From Vibrio sp. 10N.261.45.E2 (GTDB lineage Bacteria > Pseudomonadota > Gammaproteobacteria > Enterobacterales > Vibrionaceae), in NCBI RefSeq assembly GCF_002875705.1, contig NZ_MCZZ01000130.1:104399-168398 (forward strand): a stretch of DNA of 64,000 nt, read 5' to 3'. This document shows, piece by piece, positions 55,509 through 64,000 of the stretch (position 1 is the stretch's first letter; the number at the start of each line of letters is the position of its first letter). The notes under the pieces are model-generated. The model searched no databases and had not been told where the DNA came from. It saw only the letters and a program-made list of their open reading frames with translations. The position numbers and the translations under genes are program-made.

Positions 55509-56645
55509 ATGTACGCGCTAAGTAACTGTAAAATTTACACTGGTAGTGATGTTCTAACCGATCATGCTGTTGTAATAGAAAACGAACTGATCAAAAAAGT
55601 CTGTCCTATCTCTGAATTGCCAGAAGGAATTGAGGTTCGCGACCTAGATGGAGCAAACCTAAGCCCAGGTTTCATTGACCTACAATTGAATGGTTGTGGC
55701 GGTGTGATGCTTAACGATGAGATCACTGCAGAAACCATGCAGATCATGCACAAAGCAAACCTCAAATCTGGCTGTACTAGCTTCTTACCAACGCTTATCA
55801 CCTCTTCAGATGAAGATATGCGTGCGGTTATCGCGGCAGCTCGTGAATACCATAACCAGTACCAAAACCAATCTTTGGGTCTGCACCTTGAGGGTCCTTA
55901 CCTAAACGTTGCGAAAAAAGGCATCCATAGCGTCGACCACATTCGTAAGTCTGACAGCGAAATGATTGAGCTTATCTGTGAGAACAGCGACCTTGTTGCG
56001 AAAGTAACACTGGCTCCCGAGCTTAACGATCCAGAACACATCGAACGCCTACACAAGGCCGGCGTTGTCGTTTCTATCGGCCACACTAATGCAACTTACG
56101 CAGAAGCGCGCCAAGGTTTCGAATCTGGTATCACGTTCGCGACTCACCTGTTTAATGCAATGACCCCAATGGTTGGTCGTGAACCAGGTGTGGTTGGCGC
56201 TATCTACGATACACCTGAGGTGTACGCAGGCATCATCGCCGACGGTTTCCACGTTGATTACGCAAACATCAGAATTGCGCATAAAATCAAGGGAGAAAAG
56301 TTGGTATTAGTGACGGATGCCACAGCTCCTGCAGGTGCTGACATGGAATACTTTATTTTTGTCGGTAAGAAAGTATATTACCGTGATGGTAAGTGTGTTG
56401 ATGAAAACGGCACACTGGGCGGCTCAGCTCTAACTATGATTGAAGCAGTTCAGAATACAGTTGAGCACGCTGGTATCGCTTTAGACGAAGCTCTTCGCAT
56501 GGCTACTCTATACCCAGCTACGGCTATCGGTGTAGAAAGCAAGCTAGGTCGAATCAAAAAAGGCATGGTTGCAAACCTAGCTGTATTTGACCGAGACTTT
56601 AACGTTAAAGCGACTGTTGTTAATGGACAATACGAGCACAATTAA
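55509..56645 (+). CDS. nagA: N-acetylglucosamine-6-phosphate deacetylase
   Basis: Removes acetate from GlcNAc-6-phosphate, giving glucosamine-6-phosphate. The 378-residue amidohydrolase has metal ligands in [11 protein letters not shown] near residue 129 (E131), [13 protein letters not shown] (H195) and [11 protein letters not shown] (H216). The catalytic aspartate is in [12 protein letters not shown]. It lies 2 bases before nagC. No nagB (deaminase) is next to it. Confidence 0.98.
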   Translation: MYALSNCKIYTGSDVLTDHAVVIENELIKKVCPISELPEGIEVRDLDGANLSPGFIDLQLNGCGGVMLNDEITAETMQIMHKANLKSGCTSFLPTLITSSDEDMRAVIAAAREYHNQYQNQSLGLHLEGPYLNVAKKGIHSVDHIRKSDSEMIELICENSDLVAKVTLAPELNDPEHIERLHKAGVVVSIGHTNATYAEARQGFESGITFATHLFNAMTPMVGREPGVVGAIYDTPEVYAGIIADGFHVDYANIRIAHKIKGEKLVLVTDATAPAGADMEYFIFVGKKVYYRDGKCVDENGTLGGSALTMIEAVQNTVEHAGIALDEALRMATLYPATAIGVESKLGRIKKGMVANLAVFDRDFNVKATVVNGQYEHN

Positions 56646-56647
56646 GT

Positions 56648-57862
56648 ATGAATGGCGGACAAATAGGTAACGTAGACTTAGTTAAACAACTAAACAGTGC
56701 GGCGGTATACCGACTAATAGACCAACAAGGGCCTATCAGTCGTATACAAGTGGCTGATGTAAGCCAACTCGCACCGGCAAGTGTTACAAAAATTACCCGC
56801 CAACTTTTAGAGCGCGGCCTAATTAAAGAGGTTGCGCAGCAAGCGTCTACTGGCGGTAGACGCGCTATCTCCCTAACCACAGAAGTAGAACCTTTTCATT
56901 CTGTCGCTGTGCGCTTAGGTCGAGACTACATTCAAATAAGCCTGCATGACCTTGGTGGTCGTGAATTGGCTTTCCAACAGCAAGACCTGAACTATTCTAA
57001 CCAATCAGACCTTACCCAAGGCTTGGTCAATAACCTAAAGGCTTTCATTGCTGAACATCAACCAAAGATCGACCAACTGATTGCCATTGGTGTCACTCTT
57101 CCAGGCTTGGTTAACCCAACGACAGGTGTCGTTGAGTACATGCCTAATACAGACATCGATAACCTCGCATTGAGCGACATTATTCGCGATACATTCCATG
57201 TTGCTTGTTTTGTTGGTAATGACGTTCGAGGAATGGCGCTTGCTGAACACTACTTTGGTGCAAGCAAGGACAGTCAAGATTCTATTTTGGTCAGTGTGCA
57301 CCGTGGTACAGGTGCAGGTATTATCGTTAATGGTCAGGTTTTCTTAGGCCACAACCGTAACGTGGGTGAAATTGGTCATATCCAAATTGATCCGCTAGGC
57401 GAGCAATGCCAATGTGGTAACTTCGGTTGTCTTGAAACGGTAGCAGCAAACCCAGCTATCGTTGAGCGTGTACAGAAGCTGATTAAGCAGGGCTATGAGT
57501 CTTCTTTAACAGAGCTTGAACAGATTACGATTCAAGATGTTTGTGACCACGCGATCAATGGTGATGAGCTAGCGAAGCAAAGCTTGGTTCGAGTAGGAAA
57601 CCAGTTAGGTAAGGCTATCGCGATGACGATTAACTTATTTAACCCACAAAAAGTTATCATCGCTGGTGATATTACCAAGGCACAAGAGATTGTTTTCCCT
57701 GCAATTAAGCGCAATGTAGAGAATCAGTCGTTAACGACTTTCCATAGCGGCCTGCCTATTGTAGCATCACAGATCGATAAACATCCTACGATGGGAGCTT
57801 TTGCTATGATTAAGCGCGCCATGCTCAACGGTGTGTTGCTGCAGAAGCTTCTCGAAGACTAG
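56648..57862 (+). CDS. nagC: NagC ROK-family repressor
   Basis: GlcNAc-6-phosphate-responsive repressor of the nag genes. The 404-residue protein has an N-terminal winged helix (DQQGPISRIQVADVSQLAPAS written as IQVADVSQLAPASVTKI) and a ROK kinase-like body with VHRGTGAGIIVNGQVFLG and the zinc-site cysteines in EQCQCGNFGCLE. It is co-transcribed with nagA. The operator candidates lie upstream of nagE/nagA. Confidence 0.97.
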   Translation: MNGGQIGNVDLVKQLNSAAVYRLIDQQGPISRIQVADVSQLAPASVTKITRQLLERGLIKEVAQQASTGGRRAISLTTEVEPFHSVAVRLGRDYIQISLHDLGGRELAFQQQDLNYSNQSDLTQGLVNNLKAFIAEHQPKIDQLIAIGVTLPGLVNPTTGVVEYMPNTDIDNLALSDIIRDTFHVACFVGNDVRGMALAEHYFGASKDSQDSILVSVHRGTGAGIIVNGQVFLGHNRNVGEIGHIQIDPLGEQCQCGNFGCLETVAANPAIVERVQKLIKQGYESSLTELEQITIQDVCDHAINGDELAKQSLVRVGNQLGKAIAMTINLFNPQKVIIAGDITKAQEIVFPAIKRNVENQSLTTFHSGLPIVASQIDKHPTMGAFAMIKRAMLNGVLLQKLLED

Positions 57863-57886
57863 AGAAAAACAATTCTGATTTTCCGC

Positions 57887-57920
57887 GGGCCGTGTTTGTA
57901 TAAACACGGCCCGTTTTTTT
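57887..57920 (+). terminator. Terminator of nagAC
   Basis: GGGCCGTGTTT / AAACACGGCCC stem with a 4-5 nt loop and seven or more T. Confidence 0.95.
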
Positions 57921-57946
57921 AAGCTAGGGAACTACAACAACAAGTT

Positions 57947-59533
57947 ATGGAACTTATATTAATATCCACTGCGTTTATCGCAGGATTTATTGCTTTAAAG
58001 TGTCAACTTCCTCCATTAGTTGGTTTTTTGGTCGCAGGTTTCGGGCTCTTTGCCCTAGGCTTTGAAACTAATGACACCATCATTACCTTGGCTGACCTTG
58101 GTGTCACCCTGCTCCTATTTACCATTGGCCTAAAGCTCGACATCAAAACTCTGCTCTCTAAGGAGATCTGGGCTGGCGCAACAATCCACAACCTTTTATC
58201 TACTCTGTTTTTTGCCGTCGCCCTATTTGGTTTTAAATTCTTAGGTATTTCATCCCTCGCTGCCATGTCGATAGAACAGATCGTTCTACTCGGGTTTGCC
58301 CTTTCATTCTCTAGTACCGTATTCGCGGTGAAGTCTCTGCAAGAGAAAGGGGAAATGAACGCGACCTACGGCACGCTAGCGATTGGTATACTGGTCATGC
58401 AGGATATCTTTGCAGTGGTCTTTTTGACCGCATCGACGGGTAAAATTCCAGAATGGTACGCCATCGCACTCTTCGCTCTACCTTTCTTACGTCCCTTGTT
58501 TTACAAAATCCTCGACTGGGTTGGACACGGTGAAATGTTGGTGCTTTTCGGTATCTTCTTCGCATTAGTTGTCGGTGCTGGCTTGTTCCAATTTGTAGGT
58601 GTAAAACCAGACTTAGGCGCCCTTATCCTAGGGATGTTGCTAGCCGGTCACCCAAAGGCTTCAGAGCTGTCGAAGTCGCTGTTTAACCTCAAAGAACTGT
58701 TCCTCGTCTGCTTCTTCTTGAATATTGGCTTGTCCGAAGAACCGACTATTCAAGGCTTTATGCTTGCAGTCTTGTTCTTATTGTTACTGCCAGTAAAAGG
58801 CATTCTCTACTTCTTGGTACTCAACCGATTCAAGTTTCGTGTTCGAACGTCTCTACTCGCCTCTCTATCACTGTTTAACTACAGTGAATTTGGTCTTATC
58901 GTCGGCGGCCTTGCCTTTAAGATGGGTTGGATGTCTGGTGACATTTTGGTGGCTCTGGCGATTGCAGTATCACTCTCTTTCTTAATCGCAGCACCTCTCA
59001 ACAAAGCGGGTCACAAGCTTTATCAACAGTCTGGGCGCTGGTTAAAAGAACACGCTGCCGAGAAGCTTCATCAACGTGATAAACGAATTGATCCGGGTCG
59101 AGCACAAGTACTTATCCTCGGTATGGGACGTATCGGTACTGGTGCCTACGACGAATTGCGTTCACGCTACGGTAAAGTCAGCTTAGGCGTTGAAGTTCGT
59201 GAAGAAGCAGCCCACAACCACAGAAGCCATGGAAGAAACGTGATTTCTGGCGATGCAACTGACCCAGATTTCTGGGAACGAATTCTAGATACAGCAAACG
59301 TGAAACTGGTGATTTTAGCGATGCCGCATCACCAAGGTAATCAAACTGCTCTAGAACAACTAAAGTCACGTAACTTTAAAGGCCAAATTGCGGCTATTGC
59401 GGAATATCCTGATCAGCTCGAAACACTAAAAGAGAATGGTGTTGATGCAGCATTTAATATTTACAGCGAGGCTGGTAGTGGTTTTGCACGTCACGTTTGC
59501 GAACAGTTAAACCCAAACATCAATAAAATCTAG
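57947..59533 (+). CDS. CPA2/Kef-type cation:proton antiporter with TrkA-N domain
   Basis: Inner-membrane antiporter of the CPA2 group, probably moving K+ or Na+ against protons. The 528-residue protein has about 12 hydrophobic segments in residues 1-345 (GVTLLLFTIGLKLDIKTLL, ALSFSSTVFAVKSLQEKG, LNIGL) and a C-terminal NAD-binding TrkA-N domain from about 385 (AQVLILGMGRIGTGAYDEL). It lies between nagC and asnB, where E. coli has nagD, so it is a replacement at that locus. Ion specificity is not evident. Confidence 0.88.
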   Translation: MELILISTAFIAGFIALKCQLPPLVGFLVAGFGLFALGFETNDTIITLADLGVTLLLFTIGLKLDIKTLLSKEIWAGATIHNLLSTLFFAVALFGFKFLGISSLAAMSIEQIVLLGFALSFSSTVFAVKSLQEKGEMNATYGTLAIGILVMQDIFAVVFLTASTGKIPEWYAIALFALPFLRPLFYKILDWVGHGEMLVLFGIFFALVVGAGLFQFVGVKPDLGALILGMLLAGHPKASELSKSLFNLKELFLVCFFLNIGLSEEPTIQGFMLAVLFLLLLPVKGILYFLVLNRFKFRVRTSLLASLSLFNYSEFGLIVGGLAFKMGWMSGDILVALAIAVSLSFLIAAPLNKAGHKLYQQSGRWLKEHAAEKLHQRDKRIDPGRAQVLILGMGRIGTGAYDELRSRYGKVSLGVEVREEAAHNHRSHGRNVISGDATDPDFWERILDTANVKLVILAMPHHQGNQTALEQLKSRNFKGQIAAIAEYPDQLETLKENGVDAAFNIYSEAGSGFARHVCEQLNPNINKI

Positions 59534-59551
59534 TATTAAACACGTTCTATT

Positions 59552-59602
59552 AAACCTCTCAAAATTGCCTATTTTTTTACACTTTTGAGAGGTTTTTGTT
59601 TA
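59552..59602 (+). terminator. Terminator of the Kef-type gene
   Basis: AAACCTCTCAAAA / TTTTGAGAGGTTT stem with an 18-nt loop, followed by TTGTTT. Confidence 0.75.
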
Positions 59603-59768
59603 AAAAACCAACCGCAATTAAACGCCAAACACAAAAAACACATAATAATTAGATAATTTCTAATAGAACACGCTTTATATTATTTTTTTGCTCACATCCG
59701 GTTGCTTTTTTTAGCCAGAATGGCAAATTGAATGCAGTTGATTTGGAAATTATTTAAAAGGAAGTTCT

Positions 59769-61439
59769 ATGTGTTCAGTATTTGGCATTCTCGACATTAA
59801 AAGTGATGCCGCAGCACTTCGCCCTATTGCTTTAGAAATGTCTAAAAAGCTTCGTCACCGTGGTCCAGACTGGTCTGGTATCTATGCAGGTGAAAAAGCA
59901 ATCCTTGCTCATGAACGTCTTGCTATTGTTGGCTTGAACAGTGGTGCTCAACCGCTATACAGCCAAGACAAAAAGCACATTCTTGCAGTGAACGGTGAAA
60001 TTTATAACCACAAAGAACTTCGCGCACGCTATGAAGATAAGTACCAGTTCCAGACTGATTCTGACTGTGAAGTTATCCTAGCGCTATACCAAGAGATGGG
60101 TGCAGACCTTTTAGAAGAACTTAACGGTATTTTCGCATTCGTTTTATACGACGAAGAGAAAGACGAATACCTAGTGGGCCGCGACCATATCGGTATTATT
60201 CCGCTTTACCAAGGTTACGATGAGCACGGCAACTACTACGTTGCTTCAGAGATGAAAGCATTGGTTGAAGTATGTAAGACGATCAGTGAATTCCCTCCAG
60301 GTAGCTTCTACTCTTCGAAAGATGCAGAACCTCAACGCTACTACATACGCGATTGGAACGAGTACGCTGCAGTACAAGGCAATAGCACAAGCAAAGAAGA
60401 ACTGACTGAGGCGCTAGAAGCAGCCGTTAAGCGTCAGCTAATGACTGATGTACCTTACGGTGTACTTCTATCTGGTGGCCTTGACTCATCAATCACTTCA
60501 GCCGTCGCTAAACGTTTTGCAGCAATGCGTATCGAAGATGATGAACAATCTGAAGCTTGGTGGCCACAACTGCACTCATTTGCTGTTGGCCTTGAAGGCG
60601 CGCCAGATCTTATCGCTGCTCGTGAAGTTGCGGACAAAATCGGTACTGTACACCATGAGATGACTTACACCATCCAGGAAGGCTTAGACGCAATCCGTGA
60701 TGTTATCTACCACATCGAGACTTACGATGTAACGACGATTCGTGCATCAACGCCAATGTACTTGCTTGCTCGTAAAATCAAAGCAATGGGCATCAAAATG
60801 GTACTGTCTGGTGAAGGTGCTGATGAGATCTTTGGTGGTTACTTGTACTTCCATAAAGCGCCAAACGCGAAAGAATTCCACGAAGAGACAGTACGCAAGT
60901 TGCTTGCTCTAAGCATGTTCGACTGTGCTCGTGCAAACAAATCGCTTGCGGCATGGGGTGTTGAAGGCCGTGTACCATTCTTGGATAAAGAATTCATCGA
61001 TGTTGCAATGCGTCTGAACCCTGAAGACAAAATGTGTGGTAACGGTAAGATGGAGAAACATATCCTACGTGAATGTTTTGAACACTACCTACCAGATTCA
61101 ATCGCGTGGCGTCAAAAAGAGCAATTCTCTGATGGTGTTGGCTATGACTGGATTGACACATTGAAAGCAACAGCTGAGGCAAAAGTAACGGATCAACAAA
61201 TGGAAGCTGCTAAGTTCCGTTTCCCTTACAACACACCTACAACCAAAGAAGGTTATGCATACCGCGAAATCTTTGAGGAGCTATTCCCTCTAGAGTCGGC
61301 AGCAGAATGTGTACCAGGTGGGCCTTCAGTTGCTTGTTCATCAGCAAAAGCGATTGAGTGGGATGAGTCATTCAAAAACTGTGTCGACCCATCAGGCCGT
61401 GCAGTGCAAGCCGTTCACAACGATGCTTATAACGCTTAG
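59769..61439 (+). CDS. asnB: Asparagine synthase B (glutamine-hydrolysing)
   Basis: Makes asparagine from aspartate using glutamine amide and ATP. The 556-residue protein begins MCSVFGILDIKS, exposing the catalytic Cys2 after methionine removal. The glutaminase domain has KLRHRGPDWSG and VNGEIYNHKELRA; the synthetase domain has the P-loop GVLLSGGLDSSI near residue 234 and SGEGADEIFGGY. The ATG has AAGGAAG upstream. It is monocistronic. Confidence 0.98.
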   Translation: MCSVFGILDIKSDAAALRPIALEMSKKLRHRGPDWSGIYAGEKAILAHERLAIVGLNSGAQPLYSQDKKHILAVNGEIYNHKELRARYEDKYQFQTDSDCEVILALYQEMGADLLEELNGIFAFVLYDEEKDEYLVGRDHIGIIPLYQGYDEHGNYYVASEMKALVEVCKTISEFPPGSFYSSKDAEPQRYYIRDWNEYAAVQGNSTSKEELTEALEAAVKRQLMTDVPYGVLLSGGLDSSITSAVAKRFAAMRIEDDEQSEAWWPQLHSFAVGLEGAPDLIAAREVADKIGTVHHEMTYTIQEGLDAIRDVIYHIETYDVTTIRASTPMYLLARKIKAMGIKMVLSGEGADEIFGGYLYFHKAPNAKEFHEETVRKLLALSMFDCARANKSLAAWGVEGRVPFLDKEFIDVAMRLNPEDKMCGNGKMEKHILRECFEHYLPDSIAWRQKEQFSDGVGYDWIDTLKATAEAKVTDQQMEAAKFRFPYNTPTTKEGYAYREIFEELFPLESAAECVPGGPSVACSSAKAIEWDESFKNCVDPSGRAVQAVHNDAYNA

Positions 61440-61465
61440 AACGTTCTCAACAAATCCTAAAGACT

Positions 61466-61495
61466 AAAAAAGGCGCATTATGCGCCTTTTGTTTT
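61466..61495. terminator. Terminator between asnB and rfaH
   Basis: AAAGGCGCA / TGCGCCTTT stem with a 3-nt loop and T run on plus, A run on minus; works for both converging genes. Confidence 0.85.
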
Positions 61496-61518
61496 AAGCC
61501 TATTTTTTATTTCTACAG

Positions 61519-62025
61519 TTATGCACGAGCTCGTAGTGCTTCGTTCTCAATACTGACTGGAACCACTTGGCTGATCATTTTGACCAGCATAATCGAGCGA
61601 GATTCACCGTCTTTCTGATCAAAGATAGCTTCGACCCCGGCAAACTGACCACTCTGAATTTTAACTACCTGACCAGATTCAAACTCAACACAACAATCTT
61701 CAACTTCGTTGCTGAAGCACTTCTCAAACTCTTTTAGCTCAAATATCAAGTCACCTTGAACTTCATGTGGTAGTGCACCGAACTTAATAAAATCGACTAC
61801 ACCGCGCGTTGAACGAACTGTCGTAAAGCTAGGGCCTTGTTCATAATCGAAGCGGACAAAAACGTAAGATGGAAACAGCGGCTCTTTGACCTGCTTTTCT
61901 TTCCCTCTGACCACTTTTTCAACTTCTATTTGAGGGTAAAAGCACTCTACCCCCTGATTTTCTAGGTGCTGTTGAGCGCGTTTTTGATCACCACGCTTAC
62001 AGTAGAGCAAATACCAACGTTTCAT
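61519..62025 (-). CDS. rfaH: Transcription antiterminator RfaH
   Basis: NusG paralogue that joins RNA polymerase at ops elements and promotes long envelope operons. The 168-residue protein has an N-terminal NGN domain (KRWYLLYCKRGDQKRAQQHL, with FYPQIEVEK and PLFPSYVFVRFD) and a C-terminal KOW region (GQVVKIQSGQFAGVEAIF) from about 112. The NusG-like YxPS is present. It is monocistronic. No ops target is seen in this window. Confidence 0.94.
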   Translation of the reverse strand: MKRWYLLYCKRGDQKRAQQHLENQGVECFYPQIEVEKVVRGKEKQVKEPLFPSYVFVRFDYEQGPSFTTVRSTRGVVDFIKFGALPHEVQGDLIFELKEFEKCFSNEVEDCCVEFESGQVVKIQSGQFAGVEAIFDQKDGESRSIMLVKMISQVVPVSIENEALRARA

Positions 62026-62526
62026 TTAACTAGCCATTTTCTATTTTTAAGTATTTTACCACATGCCTAAAACGGTTGAATCACCATTAATAAAATCAAT
62101 CGTTACTAGCAAGAAATAATGCGTAGCAGGCCAATTTATCAACAAAAAGTTATCGATGTCGAAAGTGGTTAAGCATTGTACAGGGATCATATAGAGATCA
62201 AAAGGCTCAATGTTGTAAGCCTATGTACGTGCCAATTATAAGAATATCATACCGTTTAAAATTAAAACAATGCACCAGATCAATACATCCGATCGATTTC
62301 ATTTAATAGGACTTTTAAAAAGATTATTAAGCAAACAGCTCAAATCTGGAAAATTAGTTTGCAGCACGCCCAAAATGGGCAACACCAAAAGCAAATGCCC
62401 TTAATATCAATTACTTACATAAATTAGGTTATCGTAACCATAAAAGATGCCTATTGCAGACTTTTATCCCACTGTGTATACATGAATGACTATAAAATCT
62501 TTTAATACCTAAAATTAGTAAAACTT
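62026..62526. other. Divergent rfaH-POT intergenic region
   Basis: A 501-base AT-rich gap. It holds only a weak hairpin GCCCA / TGGGC at 62368-62380 and must contain the rfaH and POT promoters. No gene, riboswitch or terminator is evident. Confidence 0.5.
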
Positions 62527-63924
62527 ATGCCAAGCAATCACAACATCTTTGGCCACCCTAGAGGCCTATTTCTACTTTTTAGCACAGAACTATGGGAACG
62601 TTTCTCTTACTATGCGATGCGTGCCATCCTTGTTTTATTTTTGACTGACACTACCCTCAACGGTGGACTTGGTTGGTCAACGAAAGACGCACTCGATCTC
62701 TACGGTATTTACACCGGCTTAGTCTACATCACACCGTTAATCGGTGGTTGGATTGCCGATAATTACCTAGGACAACGTAAATCGATACTAATCGGTGGTG
62801 TATTAATGGCGCTGGGCCAATTTACACTGGCTCTGCCTAACGGTTTCATCGGTTTAGACCAAGTGAGCGCTCTATACCTAGGTTTGGCGCTGCTTATCAG
62901 CGGTAACGGTATGTTTAAGCCGAACATCTCAACCATGGTTGGCGACCTGTACCAAGAAGGCGATAACCGCCGCGATGGTGCTTTTACCATTTTCTACATG
63001 GGCATTAACTTAGGTGCACTACTGGGTGGCCTAATCTCAGGCGCAGCTGTCGATTCATTCGGTTGGAAAGCAGGTTTCTTAGCCGCTGGTATTGGTATGG
63101 TTATTAGCTTGATCATGCAAATGACAATGGCTCAATCTTGGTTAGGCAATATCGGTTCTGTGCCAGCCGCTGCACGAGCGAAAGCACTGAACAAATCCAA
63201 AGAAAAAGCACCACTGACTAAAGAAGAATTCGACAGACTAAAAGTTATTCTTATCATGGGTCTGTTCGTGATTGTTTTCTGGGCGGGCTTTGAACAAGCA
63301 GGCGGCCTGATGAACATCTACACTCAGCAATATACTGACCGTATGATTGGTGACTTTGAAGTTCCTGCAGCTTGGTTCCAATCTTTGAACCCATTCTTCA
63401 TCATTACACTTGCACCAATCATTGCTGCGTTCTGGGTGAAACTGGGCAAGCGTGAACCTAACTCCCCTGTTAAGTTTGCGATGGCTTTGTTCTTCTTAGC
63501 ACTAGGCTTCGTCTGCATGATGGGGGCGGTAATGGAGCAAGGCGGTGACCTAACAGTGAAAACATCAATGCTGTGGTTAGTCGGTGCGTTCTTCTTCCAT
63601 ACCCTTGGTGAGCTTTGTCTATCACCTATTGGCCTGTCGTTGGTCACTAAGTTAGCTCCGCTTCGCCTAGCATCGTTGATGATGGGTGCATGGTTTGGCT
63701 TCAATGCGGTTGCAAACTACGTTGCAGGCTTAGTGGGTTCTCACGTTGGTGAACTTGGTGCAATGTCTATCTTCAGTGGTATCGCAATCACAGCAACGGT
63801 GAGTGGCGTATTGCTACTGCTTTGTGCTGGTAAGCTTGTATCATGGATGCATGGCGTAGAAAGCAATATGACGCTTGAAGCAGAGCCAAAAACTGAACAA
63901 GTAACAAAAACGTCTGCTGCTTAA
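62527..63924 (+). CDS. POT-family proton-dependent oligopeptide transporter
   Basis: Inner-membrane di/tripeptide:proton symporter of the PTR2/POT family. The 465-residue protein has about 12-14 membrane segments. The ExxER motif is seen in STELWERFSYYAMRAILVLF near residue 18, and FTIFYMGINLGALLGGLI near residue 155 is the family signature. A central charged loop NKSKEKAPLTKEEFDRLK follows near 220. Its terminator downstream appears interrupted. Paralogue (dtpA/dtpB type) is uncertain. Confidence 0.94.
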   Translation: MPSNHNIFGHPRGLFLLFSTELWERFSYYAMRAILVLFLTDTTLNGGLGWSTKDALDLYGIYTGLVYITPLIGGWIADNYLGQRKSILIGGVLMALGQFTLALPNGFIGLDQVSALYLGLALLISGNGMFKPNISTMVGDLYQEGDNRRDGAFTIFYMGINLGALLGGLISGAAVDSFGWKAGFLAAGIGMVISLIMQMTMAQSWLGNIGSVPAAARAKALNKSKEKAPLTKEEFDRLKVILIMGLFVIVFWAGFEQAGGLMNIYTQQYTDRMIGDFEVPAAWFQSLNPFFIITLAPIIAAFWVKLGKREPNSPVKFAMALFFLALGFVCMMGAVMEQGGDLTVKTSMLWLVGAFFFHTLGELCLSPIGLSLVTKLAPLRLASLMMGAWFGFNAVANYVAGLVGSHVGELGAMSIFSGIAITATVSGVLLLLCAGKLVSWMHGVESNMTLEAEPKTEQVTKTSAA

Positions 63925-63959
63925 ATTCTCAAGCTGTTTCCACAGGAAATATCATAATC

Positions 63960-63980
63960 AAAAAGGGCTGCTCATTGAGC
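63960..63980 (+). terminator. Split terminator of the POT gene
   Basis: AAAAAGGGCTGCTC ATT GAGC is the left arm and the first four bases of the right arm of an expected hairpin. The matching AGCCCTTTTT is replaced by an IS-like end from 63981. Confidence 0.6.
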
Positions 63981-64000
63981 CTGTCTCTTATACACAAATC
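63981..64000. mobile_element. Terminal inverted repeat of an IS4-family (IS50-like) insertion sequence, rest outside window
   Basis: CTGTCTCTTATACACA equals the first 16 bases of the Tn5/IS50 mosaic end and differs from the natural IS50 outside end by one base. The last four bases (AATC) differ from both laboratory end versions. It begins exactly inside a terminator hairpin. The transposase lies beyond the window, so the family is inferred. Confidence 0.6.

Noticed and set aside
62368..62380. GCCCA / TGGGC hairpin upstream of the POT gene
   Set aside because: Only five base pairs with no T tract or motif context; not enough to call a regulatory element.
63981..64000. Nextera/Tn5 library adapter contamination
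   Set aside because: The laboratory mosaic end continues ...ACACATCT, whereas here it continues ...ACACAAATC; together with the split terminator a natural IS end is more likely, although the read-out beyond the window is needed.

Overview
This window is a gene-dense stretch of a Vibrio main chromosome. The protein sequences and gene order point to the Vibrionaceae, and the intergenic style recalls the Splendidus clade, though the species is an inference. Gene content is almost entirely conserved core genome. The only sign of a mobile element is an insertion-sequence-like end in the last 20 bases.

Layout. 1-2.5 kb: aroC (cut by the window edge), tRNA-Arg(UCU) and folD with a perfect PurR-type palindrome. 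2.5-8.3 kb: a CPA1-type cation/proton antiporter, a NupC nucleoside transporter, a LysR regulator, an MltB-type lytic transglycosylase and ycgL. 8.5-10.3 kb: the minCDE division-site operon. 10.4-18.4 kb: rnd, fadD, an alpha/beta hydrolase, slp, a small unknown gene, tsaB, yoaA and a second small unknown gene; the rnd-fadD-slp-tsaB-yoaA order is shared with E. coli. 18.6-23.0 kb: purU, a palindromic intergenic repeat, yecM, argS and a HIT protein. 23.1-25.9 kb: feoABC with a Fur-box-like site. 25.9-29.9 kb: a probable small RNA and a large one-component membrane regulator (periplasmic propeller, degenerate kinase core, AraC output) with its own Fur-like palindrome. 30.0-32.6 kb: divergent znuA / znuCB around a Zur-like dyad.

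32.7-44.1 kb is the TCA-cycle block: sdhCDAB-sucABCD on the minus strand, divergent from gltA, with a good ArcA-like site between them. 44.3-61.5 kb follows the E. coli asnB-nag-glnS-fur-fldA-seqA-pgm-gltA neighbourhood: Nif3-like ybgI, a DUF1853 protein, pgm, seqA, ybfF, a DUF2788 membrane protein, fldA, a DUF4442 protein, fur, glnS, nagE divergent from nagA-nagC with NagC- and CRP-like sites, a CPA2/Kef-type antiporter and asnB. nagB and nagD are absent from this locus. 61.5-64 kb: rfaH and a POT peptide transporter whose terminator hairpin appears to be split by the insertion-sequence end.

Functional themes. Metal homeostasis clusters between 23 and 31 kb (iron uptake, a possibly iron-controlled regulator, zinc uptake), and fur itself lies at 51 kb. 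Central carbon flow is represented by sdh/suc/gltA, pgm and the N-acetylglucosamine genes. Less explained structure includes a 7-bp tandem repeat present at three convergent gene junctions, a near-identical terminator hairpin reused after argS, gltA and pgm, the RNA candidate upstream of feoA, and the large regulator. No rRNA, CRISPR array, integron or prophage was seen.
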